DNA of 64,000 bases, taken from contig NZ_JAGQDE010000008.1 in assembly GCF_018069755.1 (NCBI RefSeq), positions 124,001 to 188,000 of the forward strand. Direction: 5' to 3'. Both the position numbers and the translations under genes were made by a program. This DNA is from Ideonella aquatica (GTDB lineage Bacteria; Pseudomonadota; Gammaproteobacteria; Burkholderiales; Burkholderiaceae_C). Below the pieces are notes generated by a model, which did no database searches, had not been told where the DNA came from, and was given only the letters and a program-made list of their open reading frames with translations. Below, one piece after another: positions 28,314-40,306 of this stretch (positions are counted from its first letter, which is position 1; each line of letters opens with the position of its first letter).

Positions 28314-29732
28314 TCAGTACTCGCCGAACTCGGTACCCGGCGCCAGGTTGTCGAACTTGGTCAGCGGCTTCAGGAAGGCCAGGTGCAGCGAGCCCACCGG
28401 GCCGTTACGCTGCTTGCCGATGATGATCTCGGCGGTACCGGGCACCTTGGACTCTTCCTTGGTGTAGTAGTCGTCGCGGTAGATGAACATGATCACGTCC
28501 GCGTCCTGCTCGATGGCGCCGGATTCGCGCAGGTCGGACATCATCGGCCGCTTGTCGGTGCGGGTCTCGACCGAGCGGTTGAGCTGCGACAGCGCGATCA
28601 CCGGGCAGTGCAGCTCCTTGGCCAGGGCCTTCAGGCTGCGCGAAATCTCGGACAGCTCGGTGGCGCGGTTCTCGCCGCTGCTGGAATTGGTGCCCACCAT
28701 CAGCTGCAGGTAGTCGATGACGATCAGACCCAGCTTGCCGCACTGGCGCGCCTGACGGCGGGCCCGGGCGCGCAGCTCGGCCGGGTTCAGACCCGGGGTT
28801 TCGTCAATGAAGATCGAGGCCTTGGCCAGCTTGTCCACCGCCTCGGTCAGGCGGCCCCAGTCGTCGTCGCGCAGGCGGCCGGTGCGCAGGCCCGACTGGT
28901 CGATGCGCCCCAGCGAGCCCACCATCCGCAGGGCCAGCTGCGAGGCGCCCATTTCCATCGAGAAGACCACCACCGGCAGGCCTTCCTGCACCGCCACGTT
29001 CTCGGCGATGTTCAGCGCGAACGCGGTCTTGCCCATCGACGGACGCGCGGCCAGGATGATCAGGTCGCCGCCCTGCAGGCCGGCGGTCATCTTGTCGAGC
29101 TCGTAGAAGCCGGTGCGCACGCCGGTGACATCCTCGGCGCCGTTCTCGGCCAGTTCGGTGACGCGGTCGATCAGCTGCATCACCAGCTGGTCCATGCTCT
29201 GGAAGCCGGCCTTGCTGCGCTGGCCCTCCTCGCCGATCTTGAAGATCTTGCCCTCGGCCTCGTCGAGGATCTGCGAGACCTGCCTTCCCTGCGGGTTGAA
29301 GGCCTGGGTGGCGATCTCGTCGCTGGCGGCGATCAGCTTGCGCAGGATGGCGCGCTCGCGCACGATCTCGGCGTAGCGGCGCATGTTGGCCGCGCTGGGC
29401 ACGCTCTGCGCCAGCGCGTTGAGGTACTTCAGGCCGCCCACGTCCTCGGCCTTGCCCAGGTTCTGCAGCTGCTCGAAGACGGTGATCACGTCCGCCGGTT
29501 TGGACTGGCTGATCAGGGTGCCAATCGCGCCGAAGATCAGCTTGTGTTCGTGGCGGTAGAAGTCGTCGTCCTGCAGCACGTCGCCGGCGCGGTCCCAGGC
29601 GCCGTTGTCCAGCAGCAGACCGCCCAGCACGCTTTGCTCGGCCTCGATCGAATGCGGCGGCACGCGCAGGCGGGCCACCTCCTCGTCGCGCGGCGGGGTG
29701 CGGGGGTCGTGGGCGTCGAAGATCGTGGACAT
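28314..29732 (-). CDS. dnaB: Replicative DNA helicase DnaB
   Basis: The 472-residue product is the hexameric 5'-3' helicase of the replication fork and contacts DnaG (8461-10347). The N-terminal domain (about 20-120) starts RVPPHSIEAEQSVLGGLLLDN. The RecA-like domain has Walker A ARPSMGKTAFALNIAE, Walker B LIVIDYLQLM, and the DnaB motif LSQLNRSVETRTDKRPMMSDLRESGAIEQDAD. ATG 29732 gives the expected N-terminus; the ATG at 29744 is an alternative. TATGAT at 29745-29740 ends 7 nt before the start, and no ribosome binding site is seen. A terminator separates it from the upstream ribosomal operon. Confidence 0.97.
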   Translation of the reverse strand: MSTIFDAHDPRTPPRDEEVARLRVPPHSIEAEQSVLGGLLLDNGAWDRAGDVLQDDDFYRHEHKLIFGAIGTLISQSKPADVITVFEQLQNLGKAEDVGGLKYLNALAQSVPSAANMRRYAEIVRERAILRKLIAASDEIATQAFNPQGRQVSQILDEAEGKIFKIGEEGQRSKAGFQSMDQLVMQLIDRVTELAENGAEDVTGVRTGFYELDKMTAGLQGGDLIILAARPSMGKTAFALNIAENVAVQEGLPVVVFSMEMGASQLALRMVGSLGRIDQSGLRTGRLRDDDWGRLTEAVDKLAKASIFIDETPGLNPAELRARARRQARQCGKLGLIVIDYLQLMVGTNSSSGENRATELSEISRSLKALAKELHCPVIALSQLNRSVETRTDKRPMMSDLRESGAIEQDADVIMFIYRDDYYTKEESKVPGTAEIIIGKQRNGPVGSLHLAFLKPLTKFDNLAPGTEFGEY

Positions 29733-29739
29733 CGCGTGG

Positions 29740-29745
29740 ATCATA
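29740..29745 (-). promoter_or_regulatory. Candidate -10 (TATGAT) of dnaB
   Basis: On the minus strand TATGAT (5 of 6 to consensus) ends 7 nt before ATG 29732, implying a leaderless message. A DnaA-box-like nonamer TTGTCCACA lies upstream at 29775-29767. Confidence 0.45.
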
Positions 29746-29824
29746 CGGTCGCGCCTGCGCCGGGCCTGTGGACAAGCCTGGGGAGATCGCGGGGACGACC
29801 GGTGGAGATGCGGTCGCCCCAATG

Positions 29825-29851
29825 AAAAAGGGCCGGATCAGCTCCGGCCCT
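29825..29851 (-). terminator. Intrinsic terminator of the rpsF-priB-rpsR-rplI operon
   Basis: Read on the minus strand, AGGGCCGGA (29851-29843) pairs with TCCGGCCCT (29837-29829) around a 5-nt loop and is followed by TTTTT (29829-29825). It separates rplI from dnaB. Confidence 0.9.
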
Positions 29852-29884
29852 CCTGGCAGCGCAGGCCCGCAGGCCCGCGGCGGA

Positions 29885-30337
29885 TCAGTCGGTCTCGCCG
29901 ACGACCTTGATGGTGACCTCGACCACCACGTCGGTGTGCGGCGCCACCTGGACCGGGAACTCGCCCACGGCCTTCAGCGGGCCGTTGGGCATGCGCACCT
30001 GGGCCTTGGCGACCTGGAAGCCTTGCTTGACCAGGGCTTCAGCGATGTCGTGGTTGGTGACCGAGCCGAACAGACGGCCGTCCACACCGGCCTTCTGGGT
30101 GACGACCACCACCAGACCGCCGAGCTTCTCGCCCAGGGCTTGTGCGGCGGCCAGCTTCTCGGCGGCGACCTTTTCCAGTTCGGCGCGGCGGGCTTCGAAT
30201 TCCTTGATCGCGGCGTCGGTGGCGCGGCGGGCGCGCTTGGTCGGGATCAGGAAGTTGCGGGCGTAGCCGTCCTTGACCTTGACGATGTCGCCCAGGTTGC
30301 CCAGGTTGGCGACCTTGTCCAGCAGGATGATTTGCAT
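29885..30337 (-). CDS. rplI: 50S ribosomal protein L9
   Basis: The 150-residue product matches L9 in length. The N-terminal rRNA-binding domain carries [32 protein letters not shown], the family signature. A long connecting helix ([28 protein letters not shown]) leads to the C-terminal domain with [22 protein letters not shown] lies 9 nt before ATG 30337; upstream in-frame codons would overlap rpsR. It is the last gene of rpsF-priB-rpsR-rplI. Confidence 0.98.
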   Translation of the reverse strand: MQIILLDKVANLGNLGDIVKVKDGYARNFLIPTKRARRATDAAIKEFEARRAELEKVAAEKLAAAQALGEKLGGLVVVVTQKAGVDGRLFGSVTNHDIAEALVKQGFQVAKAQVRMPNGPLKAVGEFPVQVAPHTDVVVEVTIKVVGETD

Positions 30338-30350
30338 GGTGTCGGTCTCC

Positions 30351-30635
30351 TTAGACGCGGTGCTGGTCGCTGTACGGCAGCATCGCCAGGAAGCGCGCAC
30401 GCTTGATGGCGGTGGTCAGCTGACGCTGGAAGAAGGCGCGGGTGCCGGTCAGGCGGGCCGGCGTGATCTTGCCGTTCTCGCCGATGAAGTCACGCAGCAG
30501 GTCGACGTCCTTGTAGTCGATCGACTCAACGCCGGCGACGGTGAAACGGCAGAACTTCTTGCGGCGGAACAGCAGCGATTGCTGGTTGCGCTTCGGACGG
30601 CGGTCCTTGGAAAAACGGCTCTTGGGCGGGGGCAT
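30351..30635 (-). CDS. rpsR: 30S ribosomal protein S18
   Basis: The 94-residue product carries the S18 core [38 protein letters not shown], including the single cysteine-type motif of non-zinc S18, and the C-terminal [17 protein letters not shown]18 binds the 16S platform next to S6 (encoded at 31000-31362). The basic N-terminal tail ([18 protein letters not shown]) is slightly extended, as in other Burkholderiales. Confidence 0.98.
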   Translation of the reverse strand: MPPPKSRFSKDRRPKRNQQSLLFRRKKFCRFTVAGVESIDYKDVDLLRDFIGENGKITPARLTGTRAFFQRQLTTAIKRARFLAMLPYSDQHRV

Positions 30636-30674
30636 GATGACCTCTTTCGAAACTGAATCTGGATCAAAGCGTTG

Positions 30675-30965
30675 TCAGGTGCCGGGCTCGACTTCGGTGA
30701 TGTGGAAGACCAGACCCTTGCCATTGCGCGAGGCAGTGAGGAATCCGGCAACGGTCACCGGTTCTCCCAGCCCCAGCGCGGCGATGCGTCGCGTGATCGC
30801 CCCGATCGCCACCGCGCGCATCTCCAGGGAGACTTGGCGGGGCTGGCCGTCTTCGCTGACCGTGGACTGGTGCGCAAGCTTCAGGTCCAGGGCCGGCAGT
30901 CCGGCGGGGGTGTAGCGCGTCGCGCCGCGTTCGACCAGGCTGGCCGCGAGAACCAGGCGGTTCAT
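30675..30965 (-). CDS. priB: Primosomal replication protein N
   Basis: This is a 96-residue single-domain OB-fold protein, related to SSB, that helps PriA reload DnaB at stalled forks. Recognisable parts are NRLVLAASLVERGATRYTPAGLPALDLKLAH, VSLEMRAVAIGAITRRIAALGLG and VAGFLTASRNGKGLVFHITEVE. Its place between rpsF and rpsR is the conserved location in beta- and gammaproteobacteria, and dnaB lies just downstream of the operon. Confidence 0.95.
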   Translation of the reverse strand: MNRLVLAASLVERGATRYTPAGLPALDLKLAHQSTVSEDGQPRQVSLEMRAVAIGAITRRIAALGLGEPVTVAGFLTASRNGKGLVFHITEVEPGT

Positions 30966-30999
30966 CGCGTCAGGCCCGGACGGGCGACACCTGCGAAGT

Positions 31000-31362
31000 T
31001 CAGGCGGTGGTCTCCTGGGCGGCCTTGCGGGCCTCTTCCTTCTCGACCGAACGCATCATCACCGAGGCGGCCGTCTCGGCCTTCTCAAGCTTGACGGTCA
31101 GGTGACGCAGCACGGCGTCATTGAAACGGAAGCCCGTTTCCAGCTCGGCCAGCACGTCCTTCGAGCACTCGATGTTCAGGCACAGGTAGTGCGCCTTGGC
31201 GAGCTTCTGGATCATGTACGCCAGTTGGCGACGGCCCCAGTCCTCGACACGGTGCACCTTGCCACCACCGGTGGTGACCAGGCCCTTGTAGCGCTCCAGC
31301 ATGGCCGGAACCTGCTCGCTTTGATCCGGGTGGATCAGCAGAATGATCTCATAGTGACGCAT
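31000..31362 (-). CDS. rpsF: 30S ribosomal protein S6
   Basis: The 120-residue product has the S6 opening [22 protein letters not shown] and the core [31 protein letters not shown]. The C-terminal tail is Glu/Ala-rich ([13 protein letters not shown]). AAGGAG sits at the right distance before ATG 31362, whereas the in-frame ATG at 31368 does not have one. It is the first gene of the operon behind the extended -10 at 31454-31462. Confidence 0.98.
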   Translation of the reverse strand: MRHYEIILLIHPDQSEQVPAMLERYKGLVTTGGGKVHRVEDWGRRQLAYMIQKLAKAHYLCLNIECSKDVLAELETGFRFNDAVLRHLTVKLEKAETAASVMMRSVEKEEARKAAQETTA

Positions 31363-31453
31363 GAACACTCCTTGTGGATATCCGCCGGCGTTGCCGCCAG
31401 CGGGAAAGCCGCCCTGCGCGTCAAATGCAGGTGCGGCAAGGGGAAAGCCCGCT

Positions 31454-31462
31454 ATTCTAGCA
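31454..31462 (-). promoter_or_regulatory. Extended -10 promoter of rpsF-priB-rpsR-rplI
   Basis: On the minus strand TGC-TAGAAT (31462-31454) is an extended -10 (TGN plus TAGAAT). It lies just after the ppsA stop and about 90 nt before rpsF. No clear -35 is present, which an extended -10 can tolerate. Confidence 0.55.
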
Positions 31463-31470
31463 GGAATCGC

Positions 31471-33870
<2,400 letters not shown>

Positions 33871-34050
33871 GGGAAAGCTCCTTGATGGTGAAAAACCGGG
33901 GGCGTCTTCCCAGGGCCGGCGTGCACAAGGGCCCACGCCGCAGCGCGTTGGCATTCGAATGGGAGGCTGCGGGGGCTCATCCGGGCGCGGTATCGGGGGT
34001 GGCGTGGCGGGCGTCAGACGCGAATGCTGGGATTCTACGAAGGGACTGCC

Positions 34051-34056
34051 TATCAT
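34051..34056 (+). promoter_or_regulatory. Candidate -10 (TATCAT) of ppsR in the ppsA/ppsR divergent region
   Basis: TATCAT matches the -10 consensus at 5 of 6 and lies 32 nt before ATG 34089. A TAGAAT on the opposite strand at 34037-34032 is a possible -10 for ppsA. Neither has a good -35, and the rest of the 218-bp gap shows no further motif. Confidence 0.4.
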
Positions 34057-34088
34057 GGTGTGTGTTTCCCCGCGCTTGAGAACTTTTC

Positions 34089-34913
34089 ATGCCCAATCGA
34101 TCTGTGTTCTTTGTCTCGGATGGCACCGGCATCACCGCGGAGACCTTCGGCAACTCGATCCTGGCCCAATTCGCGATCAAGCCGCGCCACATCCGCCGGC
34201 CCTTCATCGACTCGATCGACAAGGCCGAGAAGGTGGTCTCCGAGATCAATGCCACCTTCGAGGCCGAAGGCGTGCGGCCCATCGTCTTCATCACGCTGGC
34301 CCTGGACGACGCCCACCAGGTGCTGACCAGCCCCCGCTGCAAGGGCTTCGTGATGGACATGTTCAAGGCCTTCGTCGAGCCGCTGGAGGTGGAGTTCGGG
34401 CTGAAGTCCAACCACCGCATCGGCCGCTTCTCGGACGCTGCCAAGAGCCAGGAGTACAACGACCGCATCGAGGCGATCAACTTCTCGCTGGCCCACGACG
34501 ACGGTCAATCGGCCAAGAACCTGGAGGCCGCCGACGTGATCCTGGTGGGCGTGAGCCGCAGCGGCAAGACGCCCACCTCGCTGTACCTGGCGATGCAGCA
34601 CGGCATCAAGGCCGCCAACTACCCGCTGATCCCCGAGGATTTTGAGCGCAATGCCCTGCCCGCCTCGCTGGCACCGCACAAGCGCAAATGCTTCGGCCTG
34701 ACGATCGACCCCGAGCGCTTGAGCCAGATCCGCAACGAGCGCCGCCCCGGCAGCAAGTACGCCGCGATCGAGAACTGCCGCGCCGAGGTGCGCGAGGCCG
34801 AGACGATGATGAAGCGCGCCGGCATCTCGTGGTTGTCGTCGACCCACAAGTCGATCGAGGAGATCGCCACCACCATCCTGCGCGACATCCGGCCGGACCG
34901 GCTCATCTACTGA
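34089..34913 (+). CDS. ppsR: PEP synthase regulatory kinase/pyrophosphorylase
   Basis: The 274-residue product is of the DUF299 family: a bifunctional ADP-dependent kinase and Pi-dependent pyrophosphorylase that switches PEP synthase off and on. The N-terminus RSVFFVSDGTGITAETFGNS and the P-loop GVSRSGKT (about 154-161) are diagnostic, as are NYPLIPEDF and SSTHKSIEEIATTIL near the C-terminus. The length is typical. It is divergent from its substrate gene ppsA, an arrangement conserved in many proteobacteria. Confidence 0.96.
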   Translation: MPNRSVFFVSDGTGITAETFGNSILAQFAIKPRHIRRPFIDSIDKAEKVVSEINATFEAEGVRPIVFITLALDDAHQVLTSPRCKGFVMDMFKAFVEPLEVEFGLKSNHRIGRFSDAAKSQEYNDRIEAINFSLAHDDGQSAKNLEAADVILVGVSRSGKTPTSLYLAMQHGIKAANYPLIPEDFERNALPASLAPHKRKCFGLTIDPERLSQIRNERRPGSKYAAIENCRAEVREAETMMKRAGISWLSSTHKSIEEIATTILRDIRPDRLIY

Positions 34914-34952
34914 CGCCCCCAGCGCAGCCCGTGCAGGGCGCGCTAGCCGGCA

Positions 34953-35726
34953 TCAGCCCGGCGACCGACTGGCGAACAGGCAGATCGCCGCCGCCGCCGC
35001 CACGTTCAGCGATTCCTCGCCGCCCGGTTGCGGGATGCTGACGGTGTGGGCGCAGCGGGCCATCAGGGCATCATCCACGCCGCGGCCCTCATGGCCCAGC
35101 ACCCAGGCGCAGGGGTGCGGCAGCGCGGCCTGGCCCAGCACCAGTCCAGCGTGCGAGCTGGTGGCCAGCAGCGGCACAGCCAGACCGGCCAGGTCCTCGG
35201 GCACCAGGCCCTCGACCAACTGCAGCGCGAAGTGCGCCCCCATGCCGGCGCGCAGCACCTTGGGCGACCACAAGGCCGCCGTGCCCTTGATGGCCAGCAC
35301 CTGGCGCACGCCGAAAGCGGCGGCGCTGCGCAGGATCGAACCCACATTGCCGGCATCCTGCAGGCGGTCCAGCACCACGCTGAAGGCCTGCGGCGCCAGG
35401 CAGGCGTCGGCGGGCAGTGCCAGCAGTGCACCGATGCGCGGCGGTGACTCCAGCGTGCTGAGCGTCTTCATCAGCGCGTCGGGCACCACCACCACCCGCC
35501 GCGCCCGCGCCACCCAGCCGCGCCAGTCGGCGCGCTCGTGCCAGGCGGACTCGGTGAACACCAGTTCTTCCAGCGGGCGGCCGCGCTGCAGCGCCGCCCC
35601 GACCAGGTGATCGCCCTCCAGCCAGACCTGGCCCAGCTTGCGGTAGGCGCCCGGGTCCTGACCCAGCTTGCGGATGCGCTGCAGCAGCGGGTTGTCGCGG
35701 GCGGTGAGGATCAGGGGTTCGGTCAC
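34953..35726 (-). CDS. SpoU/TrmH-family RNA 2'-O-methyltransferase
   Basis: The 257-residue product has an N-terminal substrate-binding domain (to about 100) and a C-terminal SPOUT knot. The three motifs are visible: [21 protein letters not shown] (motif 1), [11 protein letters not shown] (motif 2) and [23 protein letters not shown] (motif 3). It methylates a 2'-hydroxyl in rRNA or tRNA; the exact target cannot be read from the sequence, so no gene name is given. GTG 35726 overlaps the rnhB stop by four bases (GTGA). It is the last gene of the long lpx run and converges on ppsR. Confidence 0.92.
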   Translation of the reverse strand: MTEPLILTARDNPLLQRIRKLGQDPGAYRKLGQVWLEGDHLVGAALQRGRPLEELVFTESAWHERADWRGWVARARRVVVVPDALMKTLSTLESPPRIGALLALPADACLAPQAFSVVLDRLQDAGNVGSILRSAAAFGVRQVLAIKGTAALWSPKVLRAGMGAHFALQLVEGLVPEDLAGLAVPLLATSSHAGLVLGQAALPHPCAWVLGHEGRGVDDALMARCAHTVSIPQPGGEESLNVAAAAAICLFASRSPG

Positions 35727-36358
35727 AGATGGCCTCCGGTGGCCAGGGCCTCGCGCACCGGGCCGAAGCTCTGGCGGTGCAGCGGCGTGGCGCCGTGGGT
35801 GCGCAGCGCGGCCAGGTGTTCAGGCGTGGGGTAGCCCTTGTGGCCGGCAAAACCGTAGTCGGGGTAGGCGCGGTGCATTTCGGCACACAGCTGGTCGCGG
35901 TGGACCTTGGCCAGAATGGACGCGGCCGAGATGGCGGGGACCTTGGCGTCACCCTTGACGATGGCCTGCGCCGGCATGCGCAGCGGGGGCAGACGATTGC
36001 CGTCGACCAGCACGTGGTGCGGTGTCAGGCGCAGGCCTTCGACCGCGCGCTTCATCGCCAGCATCGTGGCGTGCAGGATGTTGAGCTCGTCGATCTCCTC
36101 GACGCTGGCTTCGGCGATCTTGAAGCACAGGGCCTTGGCGCGGATCTCGTCGAACAGGCGCTCGCGGCGCTTGGCGCTCAGCACCTTGGAGTCGGCCAGA
36201 CCGGCAATCGGGTGCAGGTCGTCCAGGATCACCGCCGCCGCCACCACCGGCCCGGCCAGTGGTCCGCGGCCGGCCTCGTCGACGCCGGCGACCAAGCCCG
36301 GGGTCTCGAAGCTGAGGGCGAACTGTTCAGGCTTGGCCGAGGACTTGCGCGATGGCAT
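35723..36358 (-). CDS. rnhB: Ribonuclease HII
   Basis: The 211-residue product removes RNA from RNA-DNA hybrids, including single ribonucleotides. The catalytic opening [19 protein letters not shown] carries the first Asp/Glu pair. [19 protein letters not shown] and [19 protein letters not shown] supply further active-site residues, and the end SFGPVREAL is typical. ATG 36358 lies 32 bp inside the 3' end of lpxB; start codons further upstream would run deeper into lpxB. The order lpxB-rnhB is conserved in proteobacteria. Confidence 0.96.
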   Translation of the reverse strand: MPSRKSSAKPEQFALSFETPGLVAGVDEAGRGPLAGPVVAAAVILDDLHPIAGLADSKVLSAKRRERLFDEIRAKALCFKIAEASVEEIDELNILHATMLAMKRAVEGLRLTPHHVLVDGNRLPPLRMPAQAIVKGDAKVPAISAASILAKVHRDQLCAEMHRAYPDYGFAGHKGYPTPEHLAALRTHGATPLHRQSFGPVREALATGGHL

Positions 36359-37478
36359 GGCTGGCGCACTGCGCGGTGTCCTGGCGCAGTGAGAGGTGGA
36401 GTTCGGTGAAGCGGGCGTGCAGCGCGTCGCGCCGGGCCGGGTCGTCCAGCCAGGCGCGGGCGGCGTCGGCAATCGCCTGCGGCGTGGCGGCGTCCTGGAT
36501 CAGCTCCGGCACGGCCATGTCGCGCAGCAGGATGTTGGGCAGGCTGAACCACGGCAGGTAGGCCTTGTCCTTCATCAGCCAGTGGTTGAAGGCGTTGAGC
36601 CGGTAGACCACCACCATCGGCCGCTTGAACAGCGCGGCTTCCAGCGTGGCGGTGCCGCTGGCGATCAAGGTGAGGTCGCAGGCGGCCAAGGCCTCGTGCG
36701 AGCGGCCATCAAGCAGGTCCACCGCCAGTCCCGGCGCATGGCGGGCCAGGGCCTCGTCGATCAGTGGCCGCAGGCCGGGCGCCACCGGCAGCACCAGGCG
36801 CAGGTCGGACCGCTCGCGCTGCAGCGCCTGCGCGGCCTGCAGCAGCGGCGGCGCGATGTGGGTGATCTCGCTGCGCCGGCTGCCAGGCAGCAGCGCCAGC
36901 ACGGTGGACTCGTCGTCCAGGCCCAGCGCCGCCCGGGCCGCGGCACGCGGCGGCTGCAGCGGAATCAGGTCGGCCAGCGGGTGGCCCACGAAGCTGGCCG
37001 GCACGCCGTGCTCGGCCAGCAGCGCCGGCTCGAAGGGGAACAGGCACAGCACATGGTCGGCGGCGGCGGCCAACGTCTTCACACGCTCGCCGCGCCAGGC
37101 CCAAATGGACGGGCAGACGAAGTGCACCGTCTTCAGGCCCTGTTCGCGCAAGGCGCGCTCGAGCGCGAAATTGAAGTCGGGGGCGTCGATGCCCACGAAG
37201 ACTGACGGCCGCTCGGCCAGCACGCGCTGGCGCAGCGCGCGCCGGATGGCCAGCAGCTCGGGCAGGTGGCGCAGCGCGTCGACATAGCCGAAGACCGACA
37301 GCTTGTGGCTGGGCCACCAGGTGTCAAAGCCCTGGGCCTGCATCTTCGGGCCGCCGATGCCGCCGGCCGACAGGCCCGGCCAGCGCGCCCTCAGGCCCTG
37401 CAGCAGCAGGCTGGCCAGCAGGTCACCGGAGGCCTCGCCGGCCACCATCGCCAGGCGCGGGGCCGTCGATGTGTCCAT
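36327..37478 (-). CDS. lpxB: Lipid-A-disaccharide synthase
   Basis: The 383-residue GT19 glycosyltransferase condenses UDP-2,3-diacylglucosamine with lipid X at the inner membrane. Signatures include [61 protein letters not shown], and the C-terminal [22 protein letters not shown]. Its neighbours lpxA, fabZ and lpxD provide the preceding steps. A Thr/Ala N-terminus precedes the core by only nine residues. Confidence 0.97.
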   Translation of the reverse strand: MDTSTAPRLAMVAGEASGDLLASLLLQGLRARWPGLSAGGIGGPKMQAQGFDTWWPSHKLSVFGYVDALRHLPELLAIRRALRQRVLAERPSVFVGIDAPDFNFALERALREQGLKTVHFVCPSIWAWRGERVKTLAAAADHVLCLFPFEPALLAEHGVPASFVGHPLADLIPLQPPRAAARAALGLDDESTVLALLPGSRRSEITHIAPPLLQAAQALQRERSDLRLVLPVAPGLRPLIDEALARHAPGLAVDLLDGRSHEALAACDLTLIASGTATLEAALFKRPMVVVYRLNAFNHWLMKDKAYLPWFSLPNILLRDMAVPELIQDAATPQAIADAARAWLDDPARRDALHARFTELHLSLRQDTAQCASHAIAQVLGQA

Positions 37479-37496
37479 GCTGGCGTCGGCCGGTGG

Positions 37497-38273
37497 TCAG
37501 CGCACCAGGCCGCGCGTGGAGGCGGCCAGGAAGTCGAGCATGGTGCGCACGTCGGGTTCGTCGGTGCCCAGCGCCTCGATCTCGGTGCGGGCCTGCTCCA
37601 GCGTCAGGCTGCCGCGAAACAGCAGCTTGTGCATCTGGCGGATCTGGCGCTGGCGATCATCGCTGAAGCCGCGGCGCTTCAGGCCCGTCAGGTTGACCGC
37701 GCGCACGGCCAGCGGGTTGCCATCGACGGTCATGAAGGGCGCCACGTCCTGGGCCACGTGGCCCTGGAAGCCGATCATCGCATGCGCGCCCACGTGCACC
37801 CACTGGTGCACGCCGGTCAGGCCGCCGATCACCGCCCAGTCACCCACGTGCACATGGCCGGCCAGCGTGACGTTGTTGGCCAGCACCGTGTGGCTGCCCA
37901 GGCGCACGTCGTGGGCCAGGTGCACATAGGCCATGATCCAGTTGTCGTCGCCCACCCGCGTGACACCCTGCTCCTTGAAGGTGCCGGTGTTGAAGGTGCA
38001 GAACTCGCGCACGGTGTTGCGGTCGCCGATCACCAGCTCGGTGATCTCGCCGCCATGCGACATGTCCTGCGGCATCGCGCCGATCGAGCCGAACTGGTAG
38101 AAGCGGTTGTCGCGGCCGATGCTGGTGCGGCCCTCGATCACGCAGTGCGGCCCGATGACGGTGCCGGCGCCGATGCGCACCTGCGGACCGATGATCGTGT
38201 AGGCGCCCACCTGGACGCTGTCGTCCAGCTCGGCCGCCGGGTCGACCAGCGCGGTCGGATGGATCCGGGTCAT
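37497..38273 (-). CDS. lpxA: Acyl-ACP--UDP-N-acetylglucosamine O-acyltransferase
   Basis: The 258-residue product carries out the first step of lipid A synthesis. The N-terminal two thirds are left-handed beta-helix hexapeptide repeats ([58 protein letters not shown]). The catalytic His region is near [21 protein letters not shown]. The C-terminal helices contain [19 protein letters not shown]. It begins 4 nt after the fabZ stop, indicating coupling. Confidence 0.97.
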   Translation of the reverse strand: MTRIHPTALVDPAAELDDSVQVGAYTIIGPQVRIGAGTVIGPHCVIEGRTSIGRDNRFYQFGSIGAMPQDMSHGGEITELVIGDRNTVREFCTFNTGTFKEQGVTRVGDDNWIMAYVHLAHDVRLGSHTVLANNVTLAGHVHVGDWAVIGGLTGVHQWVHVGAHAMIGFQGHVAQDVAPFMTVDGNPLAVRAVNLTGLKRRGFSDDRQRQIRQMHKLLFRGSLTLEQARTEIEALGTDEPDVRTMLDFLAASTRGLVR

Positions 38274-38277
38274 GGCC

Positions 38278-38730
38278 TCAGGCGATCTTGCGCATCGTGC
38301 ACATCAGCTCGGCCTCGGCGGCCAACTCGCCCCCCACCAGGCCGCGTGCGCTGTACTTGTAGATGCCGGCCTTGGCGCGCAGGATCGTGGCTTCCAGGAA
38401 GAGCTGGTCGCCGGGCTCGACCGGGCGCTTGAAGCGCGCGCCGTCGATGCCGGCGAAGTACACCACGGTGTCGTCGCCCGGGTCGGTGTCCATCGAGGCG
38501 AAGGACAGCAGCGCCGCCGCCTGTGCCATGGCTTCCAGGATCAGCACGCCCGGCATCACCGGACGGTGCGGGAAATGGCCCATGAAGAAGGGCTCGTTCA
38601 TCGTCACGTTCTTCAGGGCCAGGACGCGCTTGTTCTTTTCCAGCTCGGTGACACGGTCCACCAGCAAGAAGGGGTAGCGGTGGGGGAGCCGCTTGAGGAT
38701 CTGGTGGATGTCCATCACGGGAGCGCTCAT
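38278..38730 (-). CDS. fabZ: 3-hydroxyacyl-ACP dehydratase FabZ
   Basis: The 150-residue hot-dog-fold enzyme dehydrates 3-hydroxyacyl-ACP in fatty acid elongation and competes with LpxA and LpxD for hydroxymyristoyl-ACP. The active site reads [25 protein letters not shown] with the catalytic His and Glu. The opening [21 protein letters not shown] is typical. ATG 38730 overlaps the lpxD stop by four bases (ATGA). Confidence 0.98.
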   Translation of the reverse strand: MSAPVMDIHQILKRLPHRYPFLLVDRVTELEKNKRVLALKNVTMNEPFFMGHFPHRPVMPGVLILEAMAQAAALLSFASMDTDPGDDTVVYFAGIDGARFKRPVEPGDQLFLEATILRAKAGIYKYSARGLVGGELAAEAELMCTMRKIA

Positions 38731-39782
38731 GGTTCGATCTTCTTTTCAAGGGCGCGAAGGCGGCTTCGCAGGGTGTGCAACTGGCGCAGCGTGGCTGCGT
38801 TCTTTTCCCAGGACGCATTGTCGTCGATGGGAAACACGCCGCTGTACTGGCCCGGCTTGGTGAGCGAACTCATCACGAAGCTGCCGGCGCTGACATGGAC
38901 ATGGTCAACGATCTCCAGGTGGCCCAGCACCATGGCCGCGCCGCCGAAGGTGCAGTGCGCGCCGATGCGGGCGCTGCCGGCCACGCCGACGCAGCCGGCC
39001 ATCGCGGTGTGGGCGCCGATGCGCACGTTGTGGGCGATCTGGATCAGGTTGTCGAGCTTGACGCCGTCGGCCAGCACGGTGTCGTCCAGCGCACCGCGGT
39101 CGATGCAGGTGTTGGCGCCGATGTCAACGTCGTCGCCGATCACCACGCTGCCGAGCTGTTCGATCTTTTCCCAGCGGCCCTGGTGCGGCGCGAAACCGAA
39201 ACCGTCGGAGCCGACCACCGCGCCTGGCTGCAGCGTGCCGCGTGCACCGATCACGCAAGCCGCGCCAAAGTGGACGCGGGCGATCAGGCGCGTGCCCTCG
39301 CCCACCACCGCATCGGCGCCGACCAGGCACTGCGGACCGATCACGGCGCCGGCGGCGATGCGGGCGCCCTCCTCCACCACCGCCTGGGCGCCCACGTGGG
39401 CGCTGGGATGCAGTTCAACCCCGCGACCGATCACCGCGCTGGGATGCACGCCCGGCACGGCGGTCGGGCGCAGGCGCGCGGCAAACCAGCGGGTCAGGCG
39501 GGCGTAGTACAGGTAGGGATCGGCGGTGACGATGACCGCGGCGCCGCGGGCCAGCGCGGCCTCGCGCAGGTCCTCGCGCACCACCAGCGCGCCGGCCTGG
39601 CTGCGCTCCAGCAGCGGGCGCAGGCGCGCCTGGGCAACAAAGCTGAGGTCGCCCGGGCCGGCCGTCTCCAGTGAAGCAATGCGTGCGATGCGACACTCGC
39701 CATCGCCGTGCAACTCACCGCCGAGGTCGCCGACGATATCGGCCAGCCGCAGGGTCGGCAGGGCGCCTGACGTCGCCGTCAT
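38727..39782 (-). CDS. lpxD: UDP-3-O-acylglucosamine N-acyltransferase
   Basis: The product has 351 residues from ATG 39782 (E. coli 341) and performs the third step of lipid A synthesis. The N-terminal uridine-binding domain contains [19 protein letters not shown] and [23 protein letters not shown] left-handed beta-helix with hexapeptide repeats follows, with [21 protein letters not shown] and [15 protein letters not shown] containing the catalytic His. A GTG at 39800 overlapping the skp stop (GTGA) would add six residues and is an alternative start. Confidence 0.96.
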   Translation of the reverse strand: MTATSGALPTLRLADIVGDLGGELHGDGECRIARIASLETAGPGDLSFVAQARLRPLLERSQAGALVVREDLREAALARGAAVIVTADPYLYYARLTRWFAARLRPTAVPGVHPSAVIGRGVELHPSAHVGAQAVVEEGARIAAGAVIGPQCLVGADAVVGEGTRLIARVHFGAACVIGARGTLQPGAVVGSDGFGFAPHQGRWEKIEQLGSVVIGDDVDIGANTCIDRGALDDTVLADGVKLDNLIQIAHNVRIGAHTAMAGCVGVAGSARIGAHCTFGGAAMVLGHLEIVDHVHVSAGSFVMSSLTKPGQYSGVFPIDDNASWEKNAATLRQLHTLRSRLRALEKKIEP

Positions 39783-39796
39783 GCCCTGCCGCGGTG

Positions 39797-40306
39797 TCAC
39801 TTGCCAGCGTTGAGCGCGTCGATCACCTTCTTGGTGATGTCGACACGCGGGCCGGCGAAAACCACGTCCTGCAGGATCAGGTCGTACTTTTCGGTTTCAA
39901 AGATCTGCTTGATGACCTTGCTGGCGCGCTCGCTGACCGCGGCCAGTTCTTCGTTCTTGCGCTGGTTCAGGTCTTCCAGCAACTCGCGGCGCTTGCGTTC
40001 GAAGTCGCGCTGCTGCTCGGCCAGATCACGCTGGCGACGGGTGCGCTCGGCCTCGGACAGCGTGGGGCCGTCCTTCTCGAGCTTCTCGAAGGCCTGGCGC
40101 AGCTTGTTGCCGGTGTCGTTCAGCTCGGTCTCGCGCTTCTTGAACTCGGCCTCGAGCTTGGCCTGAGCGGCCTTGGCGGGCGATGCCTCGCGCAGCACGC
40201 GTTCGCCGTTCACGTAGCCGATCTTCAGCTCCTGGGCCTGGGCGGCGGCGAACGAGAGCGCCAGCGCCGATGCGGCGAGCAGCGATTTCACGGGAGAGGT
40301 CATCAT
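39797..40306 (-). CDS. skp: Periplasmic chaperone Skp/OmpH
   Basis: The 169-residue product starts with a signal peptide ([18 protein letters not shown]) likely cleaved before QELKIGYVN. The mature protein is a long charged coiled coil ([20 protein letters not shown], then [21 protein letters not shown]) between two short beta segments, forming the tentacles of the Skp trimer that carry unfolded outer-membrane proteins to BamA. ATG 40306 overlaps the bamA stop by one base; ATG 40303 is also possible. Confidence 0.95.
   Translation of the reverse strand: MMTSPVKSLLAASALALSFAAAQAQELKIGYVNGERVLREASPAKAAQAKLEAEFKKRETELNDTGNKLRQAFEKLEKDGPTLSEAERTRRQRDLAEQQRDFERKRRELLEDLNQRKNEELAAVSERASKVIKQIFETEKYDLILQDVVFAGPRVDITKKVIDALNAGK

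Noticed and set aside
34914-34952. Possible terminator between convergent ppsR and the SpoU methyltransferase gene
   Set aside because: Only an imperfect, bulged GC stem without T tracts was seen.
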